From assembly GCA_039810885.1 (NCBI GenBank), contig JBDHXV010000004.1, positions 1 through 64,000 of the forward strand: a stretch of DNA of 64,000 nucleotides, given 5' to 3'. The position numbers were made by a program, and so were the translations under genes. Under the pieces are notes generated by a model, which worked only from the letters and a program-made list of their open reading frames with translations, made no database searches and was not told the origin of the DNA. Below are positions 8,462 through 17,115 of the stretch, one piece after another (position 1 is the first letter of the stretch; the number at the start of each line of letters is the position of its first letter). The stretch is from BJGO01 sp039810885. GTDB lineage: Bacteria > Bacteroidota > Bacteroidia > Chitinophagales > UBA10324.

Positions 8462-10033
8462 CTATTTTGCAAAATTTACTGTGCGCTTTTCGCGAATAAC
8501 CGTCACTTTAACCTGACCCGGGTAGGTTAATTCATTTTGAATTTTCTGTGCCATATTAAATGAAATCTCTTCCGATTTCTTATCATCTACTTTATCTGCT
8601 TCTACGATTACACGTAACTCGCGTCCAGCCTGAATGGCATAAGCTTTCTCTACTCCATCATAACTTAACGCAATGGTTTCCAAATCTTTCAGGCGTTTAA
8701 GATACTGCTCCATAATTTCTCTGCGTGCCCCCGGACGAGCGCCACTAATGGCATCGCACGCTTGAATGATTGGAGAAATTACATAAGACATTTCCATCTC
8801 ATCATGATGCGCCCCAATAGCATTAACTACTGCAGGGTTCTCGCTATATTTCTCTGCCAGTTTTGCACCAAGTAATGCATGACTTAACTCGCTCTCTTCA
8901 TCCGGCACTTTCCCTATATCGTGTAACAACCCTGCTCGTTTTGCCAGTTTAGGATTAATACCTAGCTCTGCAGCCATTATCGCACAAAGATTAGCGACCT
9001 CTTTTGAGTGTTGTAGCAAATTCTGTCCATAGGAAGAACGAAAACGCATCCGCCCCACCATACGAATTAACTCGTTGTGTAATCCGTTTATTCCTAATTC
9101 AATCACAGTACGTTCGCCAATTTCCCGAATTTGTTCTTCCAATTGCTTTTTAGTCTTTTCTACTACCTCTTCGATGCGTGCAGGGTGAATGCGTCCATCG
9201 GCAACCAAACGCTGAAGTGAGAGGCGAGCAATTTCACGGCGCACCGGGTCAAAGCCTGATATAACGATGGCTTCCGGAGTGTCGTCCACAATAATTTCAA
9301 TACCTGTAGCTGCTTCGAGCGCACGAATGTTCCTTCCTTCACGACCGATAATTTGCCCTTTGACATCATCGCTATCTATATGAAAAACAGACACGGTATT
9401 TTCAATGGCATGCTCAGCAGCAGTACGTTGAATGGTTTGAATTACAATTTTCTTAGCTTCTTTATTCGCCTTGGCCTTAGCCTCGTCCATTATATCCTTT
9501 ACATAAGCCATGGCTTCAGTGCGGGCGGATTCCTTCAAGGTTTCGATCAATTCTGCTTTGGCTTCTCCTTCGGTCAGTTTTGCAATTTGCTCCAGGCGTT
9601 TGATATGTTGCTCAGCAGCCTTTTCCATTTCTGCTTTTTTAACCAATACCAATTCCGTTTGACGTTTCAAGTTGTCGCGTTGTGCGTCTAACTCTTGCTC
9701 TTTACGTTGTATGTTTTCAATCTTTTGGTTTAGCGATTGTTGTTGTTGTTTAATCTTATTTTCCGATTGTTCTTGAGTGCGGGTACGCTGCGCAATCTCT
9801 TTGTCATGCTCTTGTTTTAGTTGCAGGAACTTTTCTTTTGCTTCCAGCAACTTATCTTTCTTTAGGGTTTCTGCTTGCAGTTTGGCTTCTTCTGTAATTC
9901 TTTTTGCTTCCAGTTCAGCTTCCTGTGCCTTTTTCTGTGCAGCAGGAACAAAGATGATACGGCCAAGTATCAATCCTATGGCTAAGGCTGCAATGCCTAT
10001 AGCTATGGCTATAATGAGTGTTTGTGAATCCAT
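8462..10033 (-). CDS. rny: Ribonuclease Y
   Basis: A membrane-anchored endoribonuclease that starts mRNA decay. The 523-residue protein has one N-terminal transmembrane helix (residues ~5-27), a long charged coiled coil (~30-200), a KH RNA-binding domain with GREGRNIRALEAATG (~227), and an HD phosphohydrolase domain with LLHDIGKVPDEE (~362) and AIGAHHDEME. The length matches the family (~520). It lies downstream of pheT, a coiled-coil gene and zapA on the same strand, but a 108-nt gap holding a -7 box suggests it also has its own promoter. Confidence 0.95.
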   Translation of the reverse strand: MDSQTLIIAIAIGIAALAIGLILGRIIFVPAAQKKAQEAELEAKRITEEAKLQAETLKKDKLLEAKEKFLQLKQEHDKEIAQRTRTQEQSENKIKQQQQSLNQKIENIQRKEQELDAQRDNLKRQTELVLVKKAEMEKAAEQHIKRLEQIAKLTEGEAKAELIETLKESARTEAMAYVKDIMDEAKAKANKEAKKIVIQTIQRTAAEHAIENTVSVFHIDSDDVKGQIIGREGRNIRALEAATGIEIIVDDTPEAIVISGFDPVRREIARLSLQRLVADGRIHPARIEEVVEKTKKQLEEQIREIGERTVIELGINGLHNELIRMVGRMRFRSSYGQNLLQHSKEVANLCAIMAAELGINPKLAKRAGLLHDIGKVPDEESELSHALLGAKLAEKYSENPAVVNAIGAHHDEMEMSYVISPIIQACDAISGARPGARREIMEQYLKRLKDLETIALSYDGVEKAYAIQAGRELRVIVEADKVDDKKSEEISFNMAQKIQNELTYPGQVKVTVIREKRTVNFAK

Positions 10034-10106
10034 TTAGTAGAAATGTTTTTATCATCTGCTTTATTAATAAAACTGCCGTTTTGTAATCAACGTATCTCGT
10101 TTGATG

Positions 10107-10114
10107 CAAAAATA
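10107..10114 (-). promoter_or_regulatory. Promoter -7 box for rny
   Basis: The minus strand reads TATTTTTG (exact TAnnTTTG) in the 108-nt gap between zapA and rny, 73 nt before the rny ATG. No clear -33 TTG is visible. Confidence 0.42.
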
Positions 10115-10141
10115 AGAGATTCTTTGTTGCCCGATGGTTGT

Positions 10142-10465
10142 TTAATCGTTTGGGTCGTTATTTGTTTCCGGATTAATTGACAAAGATTCAATGTGCTTAT
10201 TCATACTGTTAACTTTTGTATGAACGAATGCAAGTTTTGTTTCTTTGTCTTTGCGTGTTTTAATATCTTCTACAAGCATGTTAAGTAAAGCAAGTGCCAA
10301 ATAATCTTGATTTTCTTTAATCGAAACCTGACTTTGCCAATAATTTAATTTTTGCTTCAATTCCTCTTCCGCCTGACGCAATATTTTTTCTTCAGTAGGA
10401 GCAATGCGTAAAGGATAACGGCGATCAGCTATTTGTATCTCAATAGAAATTTTATTATCATTCAT
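10142..10465 (-). CDS. zapA: Cell division protein ZapA
   Basis: ZapA binds and bundles FtsZ filaments at the division ring. The protein starts MNDNKISIEIQIADRRYPL, the typical ZapA beta-hairpin, and continues into EEKILRQAEEELKQKLNYW and a long C-terminal helix. It has about 107 residues. I prefer the ATG at 10465, which sits 1 nt after the upstream stop; an in-frame ATG at 10483 would add six residues and overlap that gene by 17 nt. It is preceded by a small coiled-coil gene and pheT and followed by rny, an order seen in many Bacteroidota. Confidence 0.85.
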   Translation of the reverse strand: MNDNKISIEIQIADRRYPLRIAPTEEKILRQAEEELKQKLNYWQSQVSIKENQDYLALALLNMLVEDIKTRKDKETKLAFVHTKVNSMNKHIESLSINPETNNDPND

Positions 10466-10466
10466 A

Positions 10467-10763
10467 TCAGCCTTGTTGTTCAATATAATAAATCACCTTA
10501 TTCAGTTCTTTAATCATATCCGTTATCCGGCTACGCAACTCGGTAATATCTTCTTTTTTGGTAAGTGTAGCAGACAAGGTATTTAAATCCAAGATGCGTT
10601 GCAATTCTCCCTTACGATGTTGAATTTGCTCTAACTCTTTTTCAAGTCGATCTATTTTGTTGAGCATCTGCTCTTTTTCTTTGCGCAAAGTACGTACCTC
10701 TGTTATTAGAGATTGCACATTTTTTTGCAATCGTGTAGCATCATCCAATAGTGCGTTCATCAT
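10467..10763 (-). CDS. Small coiled-coil protein, ZapB-like candidate
   Basis: A 98-residue protein that is almost entirely predicted coiled coil: from residue ~5, heptads rich in L, K, E and R (TRLQKNVQSLITEVRTL, then KEQMLNKIDRLEKELEQI), a short break, and a second helix (RSRITDMIKELNKVIYYIE). It has no signal peptide or catalytic motif. Its start overlaps the pheT stop (ATGA) and it is directly followed by zapA. By position and shape it could be a functional counterpart of ZapB, which partners ZapA in E. coli; this is inference, since coiled coils resemble one another by composition alone. Confidence 0.7.
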   Translation of the reverse strand: MMNALLDDATRLQKNVQSLITEVRTLRKEKEQMLNKIDRLEKELEQIQHRKGELQRILDLNTLSATLTKKEDITELRSRITDMIKELNKVIYYIEQQG

Positions 10764-13189
10764 TTGCGAATTGTAGCGTTCAACTCTTTTTCAAATAAAG
10801 TCATCAGTTGCTGCATTTTTTCATCTATTTCTGCATCAACCATTGTTTTATTATCATCCATAAAGGTAAAGCTAACTGCATAAGATTTAATATCATTCCC
10901 CATTTTTTTATCTCTATATACATCAAACAGGTTCATCTCCCGAAGAATCGTTCCGCCATTCTTATATGCAAGTTTTTCAATTTCGGAATAGGCGACTTTT
11001 ACGGGTAAAAGGAGGGCTAAATCGCGACGCACAGCGGGGTATTTGGGCGGCTCCGTAAATTTTACCGGAATGTCTGACGCTAATTGTAATGCAGCTATGT
11101 CTAACTCTGTATAAAATACGGGGTGCTTAACATCAAACTTATCGAGCCAATCTGAAGATATGATACCGGTATAGCCCAATATATGATTTTTTCTTCCCCA
11201 CTGTAGTGCATAATCGCAAGCTATATTTTCAATTTCGCTTATCGCATAATTTGTGATACCGAGTTTCTGTAATAATGCCTGTACAAATCCTTTAAGTTGA
11301 AACAAATCAACATTGATATTCTTACTACGCCAATGTTCGGGCTCGTAACTTCCCGTAAGCAGTAATGATAGTTTGGCCTGTTCAGAATATTGATTATTTC
11401 CTTTAGAATACACTTTGCCAATTTCAAACAGCCTTAAATCCAACTCCCTACGATTATGATTCATACGAACGGTGTGAAGCAGGGGCATTAACATATCTAT
11501 CCTTAATGAGTCTAATCCCATATTTGAATAAGATAAGAGGCGCACGATTTCTTCTTTCTTTTGCGGCACTAACTGTTCGCTTAGTTGAGCACTGAAAATG
11601 GAATTATTCTGCACTTCCGTAAAACCAAGTCCGGAAATAATTTGCTGCAATCTTCTTTGAAACTGTTCACGCTGACTGTATTCGTTAGTATAAGCTAAAG
11701 ATGCATGCAAGGCTGTGGTTAATGGAATGTGGTCGTATCCGAGGATACGAATAACTTCCTCGATTAAATCCACCTCAATGGAGCAGTCATTCTTATAACC
11801 CGGAGTTGCCCAAGTGCTTGCTTGTGTTGTTTCTGTTATTAACTCAAAGCCGAGTTGCTGCAAGATGGTGTTTGCCGTCTTTCTGTCAATTGTAAAGCCA
11901 CTCAATTCATTAAGTTTCTCATAGCGTAGTGTTATCGTCTTTGACTCTACTTTAGTTTGACCTACATCAACGATAGAATCCGAAATGTTTCCTCCTGAGA
12001 TTTCTGCTATTAATGTTGCAGCACGTTTCAGCACTTCTGTTGTATTGTCAAGGTTTACTTGTTTCTCAAATCGCATTGCTGCATCTGTTCGCAGTTGATG
12101 ATGCACTGCTGTCTTACGAATACTAACCGGATGGAACCAAGCACTTTCCAAAAAAATGTTTTTTGTATCTGAGGTTACACCACTATTTAGTCCGCCGTAA
12201 ATGCCGGCAATGCACATACCGCCATGTGTATCACAAATCATTAAGTCTTCCTCTTGTAGCTTCAACTCTTTATTGTCAAGTGTAATGAATTGGGTGCCGT
12301 GGGGCAGATTTTTAACAAATATTTTATGACCATTGATTCTATCGGCATCGAATGCATGCAAAGGCTGACCATATTCATAAAGGATATAATTTGTTGCATC
12401 AACGATGTTATTTATCGGTTTTAGTCCAACTACTTTTAAGCGATTTTGTAACCACTCCGGAGAATCTGATACTGATACTTCGCTTAGAAAAATGCCACTA
12501 TATCGTTTACAAGCCTCTTTGTTCTCAATCTCAACAGAATAATTTGCATTCAGGGAGATTGCGTTGAAAGAGTATGATGGCAAGCGAAAAGTATCAGGTT
12601 GTTTTTTATGAATGGCAAACCAGCAGGCAATATCGCGTGCCATGCCTATGTGAGACATTGCATCTCCTCGATTTGGAGTTATGTTTACTTCCAGCGTATA
12701 GTCGGTATAAACTGCATAAACTTCTGTTAGCGGGGTGCCCGGTACTAAGGATGCATCGAGTACAATAATGCCGTCATGATGAGTACTTAATCCGATTTCA
12801 TCTTCGGCACAAATCATGCCTTGCGATTCAACTCCGCGAATCTTCGATTTTTTAATGATGAACGGCTCTCCCGAAATTGGATACAAGTGCGTTCCGTGCA
12901 TTGCAACAACTACCTTTTGACCCGCTTCAATATTAGCTGCACCGCATACGATTTGTAAAATCGTGTCATTGCCTACATCCGTTTTTGCAACTCTTAAGCG
13001 ATCTGCATCCGGATGTTTCTTGAGCTCCAGAACATGCCCAACAACCAATCCCTGTAAGCCTCCTTTAAGGCTTTCATATTTTTCTAAAGATTCTACTTCA
13101 AGTCCAACGGACGTTAGAATATCTGCTACTTCCTGTGCCGTTGGTTTTACGGTTAGATAATCAAGCAGCCAATTGTATGAAATTTTCAT
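10760..13189 (-). CDS. pheT: Phenylalanine-tRNA ligase beta subunit
   Basis: Beta chain of the alpha2-beta2 enzyme that charges tRNA-Phe. The 809 residues follow the full bacterial order: N-terminal MKISYNWLLDYL, an EMAP/OB tRNA-binding domain (~40-150, GHVLELKKHPDADRLRVAK), the B3/B4 editing domain (~210-390, with HAFDADRI), the B5 domain, a catalytic-like core, and a C-terminal ferredoxin-fold anticodon-binding domain beginning near KYPAVRRDLALLLP. pheS is not adjacent, as is usual in Bacteroidota. It leads the pheT / coiled-coil / zapA unit, with a 4-nt overlap to the next gene. Confidence 0.96.
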   Translation of the reverse strand: MKISYNWLLDYLTVKPTAQEVADILTSVGLEVESLEKYESLKGGLQGLVVGHVLELKKHPDADRLRVAKTDVGNDTILQIVCGAANIEAGQKVVVAMHGTHLYPISGEPFIIKKSKIRGVESQGMICAEDEIGLSTHHDGIIVLDASLVPGTPLTEVYAVYTDYTLEVNITPNRGDAMSHIGMARDIACWFAIHKKQPDTFRLPSYSFNAISLNANYSVEIENKEACKRYSGIFLSEVSVSDSPEWLQNRLKVVGLKPINNIVDATNYILYEYGQPLHAFDADRINGHKIFVKNLPHGTQFITLDNKELKLQEEDLMICDTHGGMCIAGIYGGLNSGVTSDTKNIFLESAWFHPVSIRKTAVHHQLRTDAAMRFEKQVNLDNTTEVLKRAATLIAEISGGNISDSIVDVGQTKVESKTITLRYEKLNELSGFTIDRKTANTILQQLGFELITETTQASTWATPGYKNDCSIEVDLIEEVIRILGYDHIPLTTALHASLAYTNEYSQREQFQRRLQQIISGLGFTEVQNNSIFSAQLSEQLVPQKKEEIVRLLSYSNMGLDSLRIDMLMPLLHTVRMNHNRRELDLRLFEIGKVYSKGNNQYSEQAKLSLLLTGSYEPEHWRSKNINVDLFQLKGFVQALLQKLGITNYAISEIENIACDYALQWGRKNHILGYTGIISSDWLDKFDVKHPVFYTELDIAALQLASDIPVKFTEPPKYPAVRRDLALLLPVKVAYSEIEKLAYKNGGTILREMNLFDVYRDKKMGNDIKSYAVSFTFMDDNKTMVDAEIDEKMQQLMTLFEKELNATIRK

Positions 13190-13230
13190 AGTGTTTAATA
13201 CAAGCAGCTAAATTAGCTAAAGGGAGGCGC

Positions 13231-14064
13231 TTACTGTTTAACAGGTTTAGCATTAACCTGTAATACTTCTTTACTCTCCGCCGTATTGCGTGTAACAAAG
13301 GCTACAACACGGCAGTTCGTATCATTCCACCCGCTTGGTAAAGTATATTGATAGCTCCTGGTTATTACTGCACCGGATGGCGTTGGTTCGGTTATTAAAT
13401 CTCCAATAGCATTGGTAAGTACTGCCCTAAGCACATGACGATGTACGTAAAAGGTATCAACCCCTGTTGGGGTTTCCTGAGCATCAATAATGCCGTCTTC
13501 AGTGATTAGTACTGTAATGCTTTGCGCATCCGTAATTTCTTCAAGATATTCGAGACTCACAGATGTCGTAAGTTTTCGGTCAACTACATTGTAGTTAGCA
13601 TTCAGGTTTATTTTCACTTTTAGTGGTTCTTGTAATTGCTGTGCAGCAATTCCTACCCAAACGGCTTTATCCATCATAATTTCTGTTTGACCCGGATATA
13701 GCTTACGATCAATGGCAGCAGTAGGCCAAAAGGCAGCAGGTCCTATGAAGTTATCTATTGCAACTCCCTCTGGTATTTTAAAGTTATACAAGCTAAATGG
13801 ATAGGGCACTGCATAATATCCGCTATGAATGGTAACAATCTCCACTCGGCCACTATGAATATCTGCAATGCTTTGAGAAATCTCATGCCCCTCCGGACAA
13901 TTGACACATTTTACTCCAGTAAATTCTTCAATCAGTATATTTTTCAATTGAGTAGTTTGTGTTGTATCGGTTGGGGTTGTTGTAGTTAAAGGACATTGTT
14001 CTTCGCAAGAAGTGAAAATGCCCATAACGGCAAATGATAGAATCAGGTATGTTAATTTTTTCAT
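13231..14064 (-). CDS. Omp28-related outer membrane lipoprotein
   Basis: A 277-residue lipoprotein; residues 1-20 (MKKLTYLILSFAVMGIFTSC) are a lipoprotein signal with Cys20 as the lipidated residue. After a Thr-rich linker comes ILIEEFTGVKCVNCPEGHE, a thioredoxin-like beta strand with a CVNC pair typical of Omp28 proteins (named from Porphyromonas). I chose the ATG at 14064; an upstream in-frame start (14142) would run into the DUF6029 gene and put 26 residues before the signal peptide. It lies 13 nt after that gene, so the two are surely co-transcribed. The role of the CxxC is unproven. Confidence 0.82.
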   Translation of the reverse strand: MKKLTYLILSFAVMGIFTSCEEQCPLTTTTPTDTTQTTQLKNILIEEFTGVKCVNCPEGHEISQSIADIHSGRVEIVTIHSGYYAVPYPFSLYNFKIPEGVAIDNFIGPAAFWPTAAIDRKLYPGQTEIMMDKAVWVGIAAQQLQEPLKVKINLNANYNVVDRKLTTSVSLEYLEEITDAQSITVLITEDGIIDAQETPTGVDTFYVHRHVLRAVLTNAIGDLITEPTPSGAVITRSYQYTLPSGWNDTNCRVVAFVTRNTAESKEVLQVNAKPVKQ

Positions 14065-14077
14065 GTTTCTGTCTTTG

Positions 14078-15661
14078 TTAAAATGATGAAGCAATCGTAA
14101 AGCGTACACCACTGAATGCCGGCTCAAACCGACAAACACCACCCATACAGTTAACGCCTTCGACCTGTTTTACATAAGCAATCGTAAAGCGGCTTGCGTT
14201 TCGCGTGTAAGCAAAATATACATTGTAATAATGGTGTGCTCCGTTTACATTGGCAAGGTTGGGGTTAACATTATACATGTCGCTCACAGCAAAAGAGTAG
14301 CGTGGCGCAATATTGTATTCTGCAAGAAACCAAAGCCAAGACCCAAAGTCTTGTTTTGTATTTTGGTACTGCAACTCGGTTCGAATAGACTTCTTCTTAG
14401 AAATTTTATAGGTGTATTCTATAAAAGGTGTCGAAGCCACAACTGGCGGGGCTCCCGGTTTAAGACGATATACCTCAATGTTGTAGAATAATTGCTGAAA
14501 GCCAACAACGATGTTCATTTTCTTCCATTTATTAATTTCTATCTCTGAGAAATATTCTTCAAAAAGACGGACATTATTCAAATCGTGCACGTTGGAATAA
14601 TTCAATGTTAAAGTAAACCCGTCAACAGGAGTATAAAAGATGTCAGCCTGATAAGCCATTTCCCCTAAGGCTAGGGCTGCAGCGCTATAACGAGCCGGTA
14701 AACGGAATGAGTTTTGTCGTGTCAAAGGAGGTAAATAATCTAGTACGCCTTGCAATAAACGTTCATTGGGGGATGTGCGCAGATCAAAACTTTCCGTGCG
14801 TTTTGCCTGGACTGTAATTCCTAATCCGCTTCTAGAATAGGTTAATGAGCTATACAATACCGAGCCTGGTTTGTTTACCAACTTGTTATCCGCATTCACC
14901 ATAGCTTCGCTGGATTTATATGCTCCCTCGATATACCAACTCAGATTTTTGTAGTTCGTTGTGTTGTAAAATGAGCCGACATAAACGTTATACTTAGGGC
15001 AAAACTTTAAACTATCCGGATAGGTATTCAAGTTAGAAACAATAAAATTCATAGATGATGCATCTAAGGTTCTATTTAATGTTGCTATACCCGGTAGAAA
15101 GCTTAAATCATCATTCACTTTGATATTCCCTTCCATACGTGCGCCTTTTAAGATAGGCTTGTAATAATCAAACCACAATTTTTGGCGGCCACTGAATGCG
15201 GTAATATTCCAGTTCTCAGATATTTTATAATCGAGCTTTATTCCAACCGTTGCATAATCGATACCCAGATAGCGGTCTTCATAGGAACGATAAACGATAC
15301 CGCTGCCAAACTGTTCATAAAACGACCCTGCTGTTATGGTTAAATCTTTAATACTTTTTCGTAATTGCCAAAAACCAAGCCCTTGTCCGGTAAATGCCTT
15401 TTGAGGATTTATTAGATTCGAGTTGTTAAATAAATCAAAACGGACGATAGCATTAAAATCATTATAAGTATAACCTAACGTAAACCACCCTTCCGTTGAA
15501 GACAAATAGTTATCATATAAAGGGGTATTTGCAGCGTTTATCGAGGTATCGCGCTGAAAAAAGTTAGCATTGAGCATTAAGTCGCCCGAAAGTTGACCGC
15601 TTTGTGCAAATGATTCTGTTATTAAAAAATAACAGCACAGTGCAAGTAGAGTTTTTTTCAT
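14078..15661 (-). CDS. DUF6029-type outer membrane barrel protein
   Basis: A 527-residue exported protein: signal peptide to SFAQ (residue ~19), then a long run of alternating beta strands with aromatic girdles (WFTLGYTYNDFNAIVRFDLF, SNLNTYPDSLKFCPKY) and a C-terminus ending in an aromatic residue (FSGVRFTIASSF), all as expected for an outer membrane beta barrel. GSGIVYRSYEDR and LGIDYATVGIKLDY match what I recall of DUF6029. It precedes the Omp28 lipoprotein, a pairing recurrent in Bacteroidota. Substrate and function are unknown. Confidence 0.75.
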   Translation of the reverse strand: MKKTLLALCCYFLITESFAQSGQLSGDLMLNANFFQRDTSINAANTPLYDNYLSSTEGWFTLGYTYNDFNAIVRFDLFNNSNLINPQKAFTGQGLGFWQLRKSIKDLTITAGSFYEQFGSGIVYRSYEDRYLGIDYATVGIKLDYKISENWNITAFSGRQKLWFDYYKPILKGARMEGNIKVNDDLSFLPGIATLNRTLDASSMNFIVSNLNTYPDSLKFCPKYNVYVGSFYNTTNYKNLSWYIEGAYKSSEAMVNADNKLVNKPGSVLYSSLTYSRSGLGITVQAKRTESFDLRTSPNERLLQGVLDYLPPLTRQNSFRLPARYSAAALALGEMAYQADIFYTPVDGFTLTLNYSNVHDLNNVRLFEEYFSEIEINKWKKMNIVVGFQQLFYNIEVYRLKPGAPPVVASTPFIEYTYKISKKKSIRTELQYQNTKQDFGSWLWFLAEYNIAPRYSFAVSDMYNVNPNLANVNGAHHYYNVYFAYTRNASRFTIAYVKQVEGVNCMGGVCRFEPAFSGVRFTIASSF

Positions 15662-15809
15662 TAAGAATAATTAAATGTAAAAAGGTGTGCTAATATCAAA
15701 TATTTTGATGGATGATGCAAACAAAGAGATTGTATAATATATGTATTTTCGTTAAGCCAACTTAATGTGGCAGGATACTTGAAACACTGAAAATAAATTC
15801 ATCTTTCTT

Positions 15810-16301
15810 ATGAAATACATACTTGCAGCATTCCTTTTAAGTTTTACTGTTTTAACTCAGGCGCAGAATAAGAAATTGCCGCAAATTGAGTTAAGCAAGT
15901 TGAATGGTGATAAAGTTGAGCTCAGCACGATTACCGGAGGCGACAAGATCGTCATCATTGATTTTTGGGCAACATGGTGTATTCCATGCAAGAAGTCTCT
16001 GAATAATATGATGGAGGTTCAGAAAGAATGGAAAGAAAAGTATAATGCCGAGATAATTGCTATCTCGATGGATGATGCGCGCAACAGCTCCAAGGTAAAA
16101 GCACAGGTTGAAGGGGCCAAGTGGCCTTACTTGGTATTGTTAGATCCCAATCAAGATACCCGCCGCTTACTTAATTTTCAAAATATTCCCTTTTCTGTTT
16201 TAGTGGATAAAAGCGGCAATATCGTGTATATGCACCAGGGATATGTTGACGGTGATGAGTTTGAATTAGAAGAGCATATAAAAAAGCTCGCTGGACAATA
16301 A
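15810..16301 (+). CDS. TlpA-like thioredoxin, exported
   Basis: A 163-residue protein with a signal peptide (residues ~1-18, ending LTQAQ) and one thioredoxin fold. The redox site is FWATWCIPC (~55-61), and the cis-proline loop is IPFSVLVD. Both fit TlpA/ResA-like periplasmic thiol reductases. It lacks the extra N-terminal domain of ResA-AhpC/TSA-type Bacteroidota proteins. It is divergent from the DUF6029/Omp28 pair, which itself contains a CVNC thioredoxin-like motif, so the neighbours may share oxidative-folding work; that is inference. Confidence 0.88.
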   Translation: MKYILAAFLLSFTVLTQAQNKKLPQIELSKLNGDKVELSTITGGDKIVIIDFWATWCIPCKKSLNNMMEVQKEWKEKYNAEIIAISMDDARNSSKVKAQVEGAKWPYLVLLDPNQDTRRLLNFQNIPFSVLVDKSGNIVYMHQGYVDGDEFELEEHIKKLAGQ

Positions 16302-16414
16302 TATCCTAGCTCACTTCCTCTATTTTATTCAAGCCCCTATTGTTTATTGTACTTATTCAATAACGCTCGCTCATTAATGCTCTGCGTTCCACCTTACTTA
16401 TCAATATAATGTAG

Positions 16415-16452
16415 AATAAATAAAAAGAGCCGATTGTTTTCACAATCGGCTC
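16415..16452 (-). terminator. Rho-independent terminator of hsp20
   Basis: A perfect 11-bp stem (GAGCCGATTGT / ACAATCGGCTC, 16427-16437 and 16442-16452) with a 4-nt loop. In the minus direction it is followed by TTTTTATTTATT. It ends the hsp20 transcript and separates it from the convergent TlpA gene. Confidence 0.85.
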
Positions 16453-16511
16453 AAACCCAAACCCATCCTATGAAGGATAATCCAACGTGCAGTTAAGCAC
16501 AAAGGATACTT

Positions 16512-16952
16512 TTATGAAACTTTAATTGACTTTGGTCCTTTCTGCTTAGCTTCTTCTTTTTTCGGAAGATTCACTAACAGAATGCCGTCTTTTAAGTCCG
16601 CATTAATTTTTTCGCTATCTATATTCTCAGGCAAAGTGAAAGTACGACTGAAACTGTTTAGATTGTACTCTCTGCGAGTGTATTTGTCTTTTTCATCCGT
16701 TGTCTTTTCTTCGTGCTTGCCACTTATAGTTAATAGGTTACCATCGAGATTTATCTCAACATTATCCTTATATAAGCCCGGCACAGCTAATTCCAACTGA
16801 AATGCCTCCGCTGTTTCCTTAACATTTACCGGAGGAATACCCGCACTTACTCGGGGCATTGCAGGTAAATCCATTTGGAAGAAATCATCCATAAATGAGC
16901 TAAACAATGAGGGAGTGTTTAACCGATCGTTTTTGAATTTAAGAAGTGTCAT
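16512..16952 (-). CDS. Small heat shock protein, Hsp20 family
   Basis: A 146-residue ATP-independent holdase. The alpha-crystallin domain (~35-135) shows GIPPVNVKETAEAFQLELAVPG, NLDGNLLTISGKHE, RREYNLNSFSRTFTLPENID, and a C-terminal SIKVS (I-x-V/I) anchoring motif. It is monocistronic, closed by a strong terminator, and preceded by an unusual promoter region with three ATGACAA copies (17003-17039). Expression on heat or redox stress is expected from the family; the regulator is not known. Confidence 0.93.
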   Translation of the reverse strand: MTLLKFKNDRLNTPSLFSSFMDDFFQMDLPAMPRVSAGIPPVNVKETAEAFQLELAVPGLYKDNVEINLDGNLLTISGKHEEKTTDEKDKYTRREYNLNSFSRTFTLPENIDSEKINADLKDGILLVNLPKKEEAKQKGPKSIKVS

Positions 16953-16977
16953 AGTTTTAATTTTTCTTCTGTTCTAT

Positions 16978-17039
16978 CAAATGAAATACCATGAGGAAAA
17001 ACATGACAAGATGACAAGAATAGCTTAATTAAATGACAA
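16978..17039 (-). promoter_or_regulatory. hsp20 promoter with three ATGACAA repeats
   Basis: On the minus strand, TTCATTTG (16978-16985, one mismatch to TAnnTTTG) lies 25 nt before the hsp20 ATG. Upstream of it, plus-strand ATGACAA occurs at 17003-17009, 17011-17017 and 17033-17039, i.e. TTGTCAT in the direction of transcription. The copy nearest the gene places TTG 21 nt from the -7 box, so the repeats cover the -33 region. They could be an operator or an alternative promoter element. Confidence 0.45.
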
Positions 17040-17115
17040 ATTAATACGGAAGAAACTAAATCTTCGGAAATAGTTTCCGATAATTTTCGATTCAATAGAT
17101 AAGATGAACTCCGAA

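Noticed and set aside
9353..9691. 112-residue plus-strand ORF inside rny
   Set aside because: It is an antisense shadow of the rny coiled coil with no domain or promoter.
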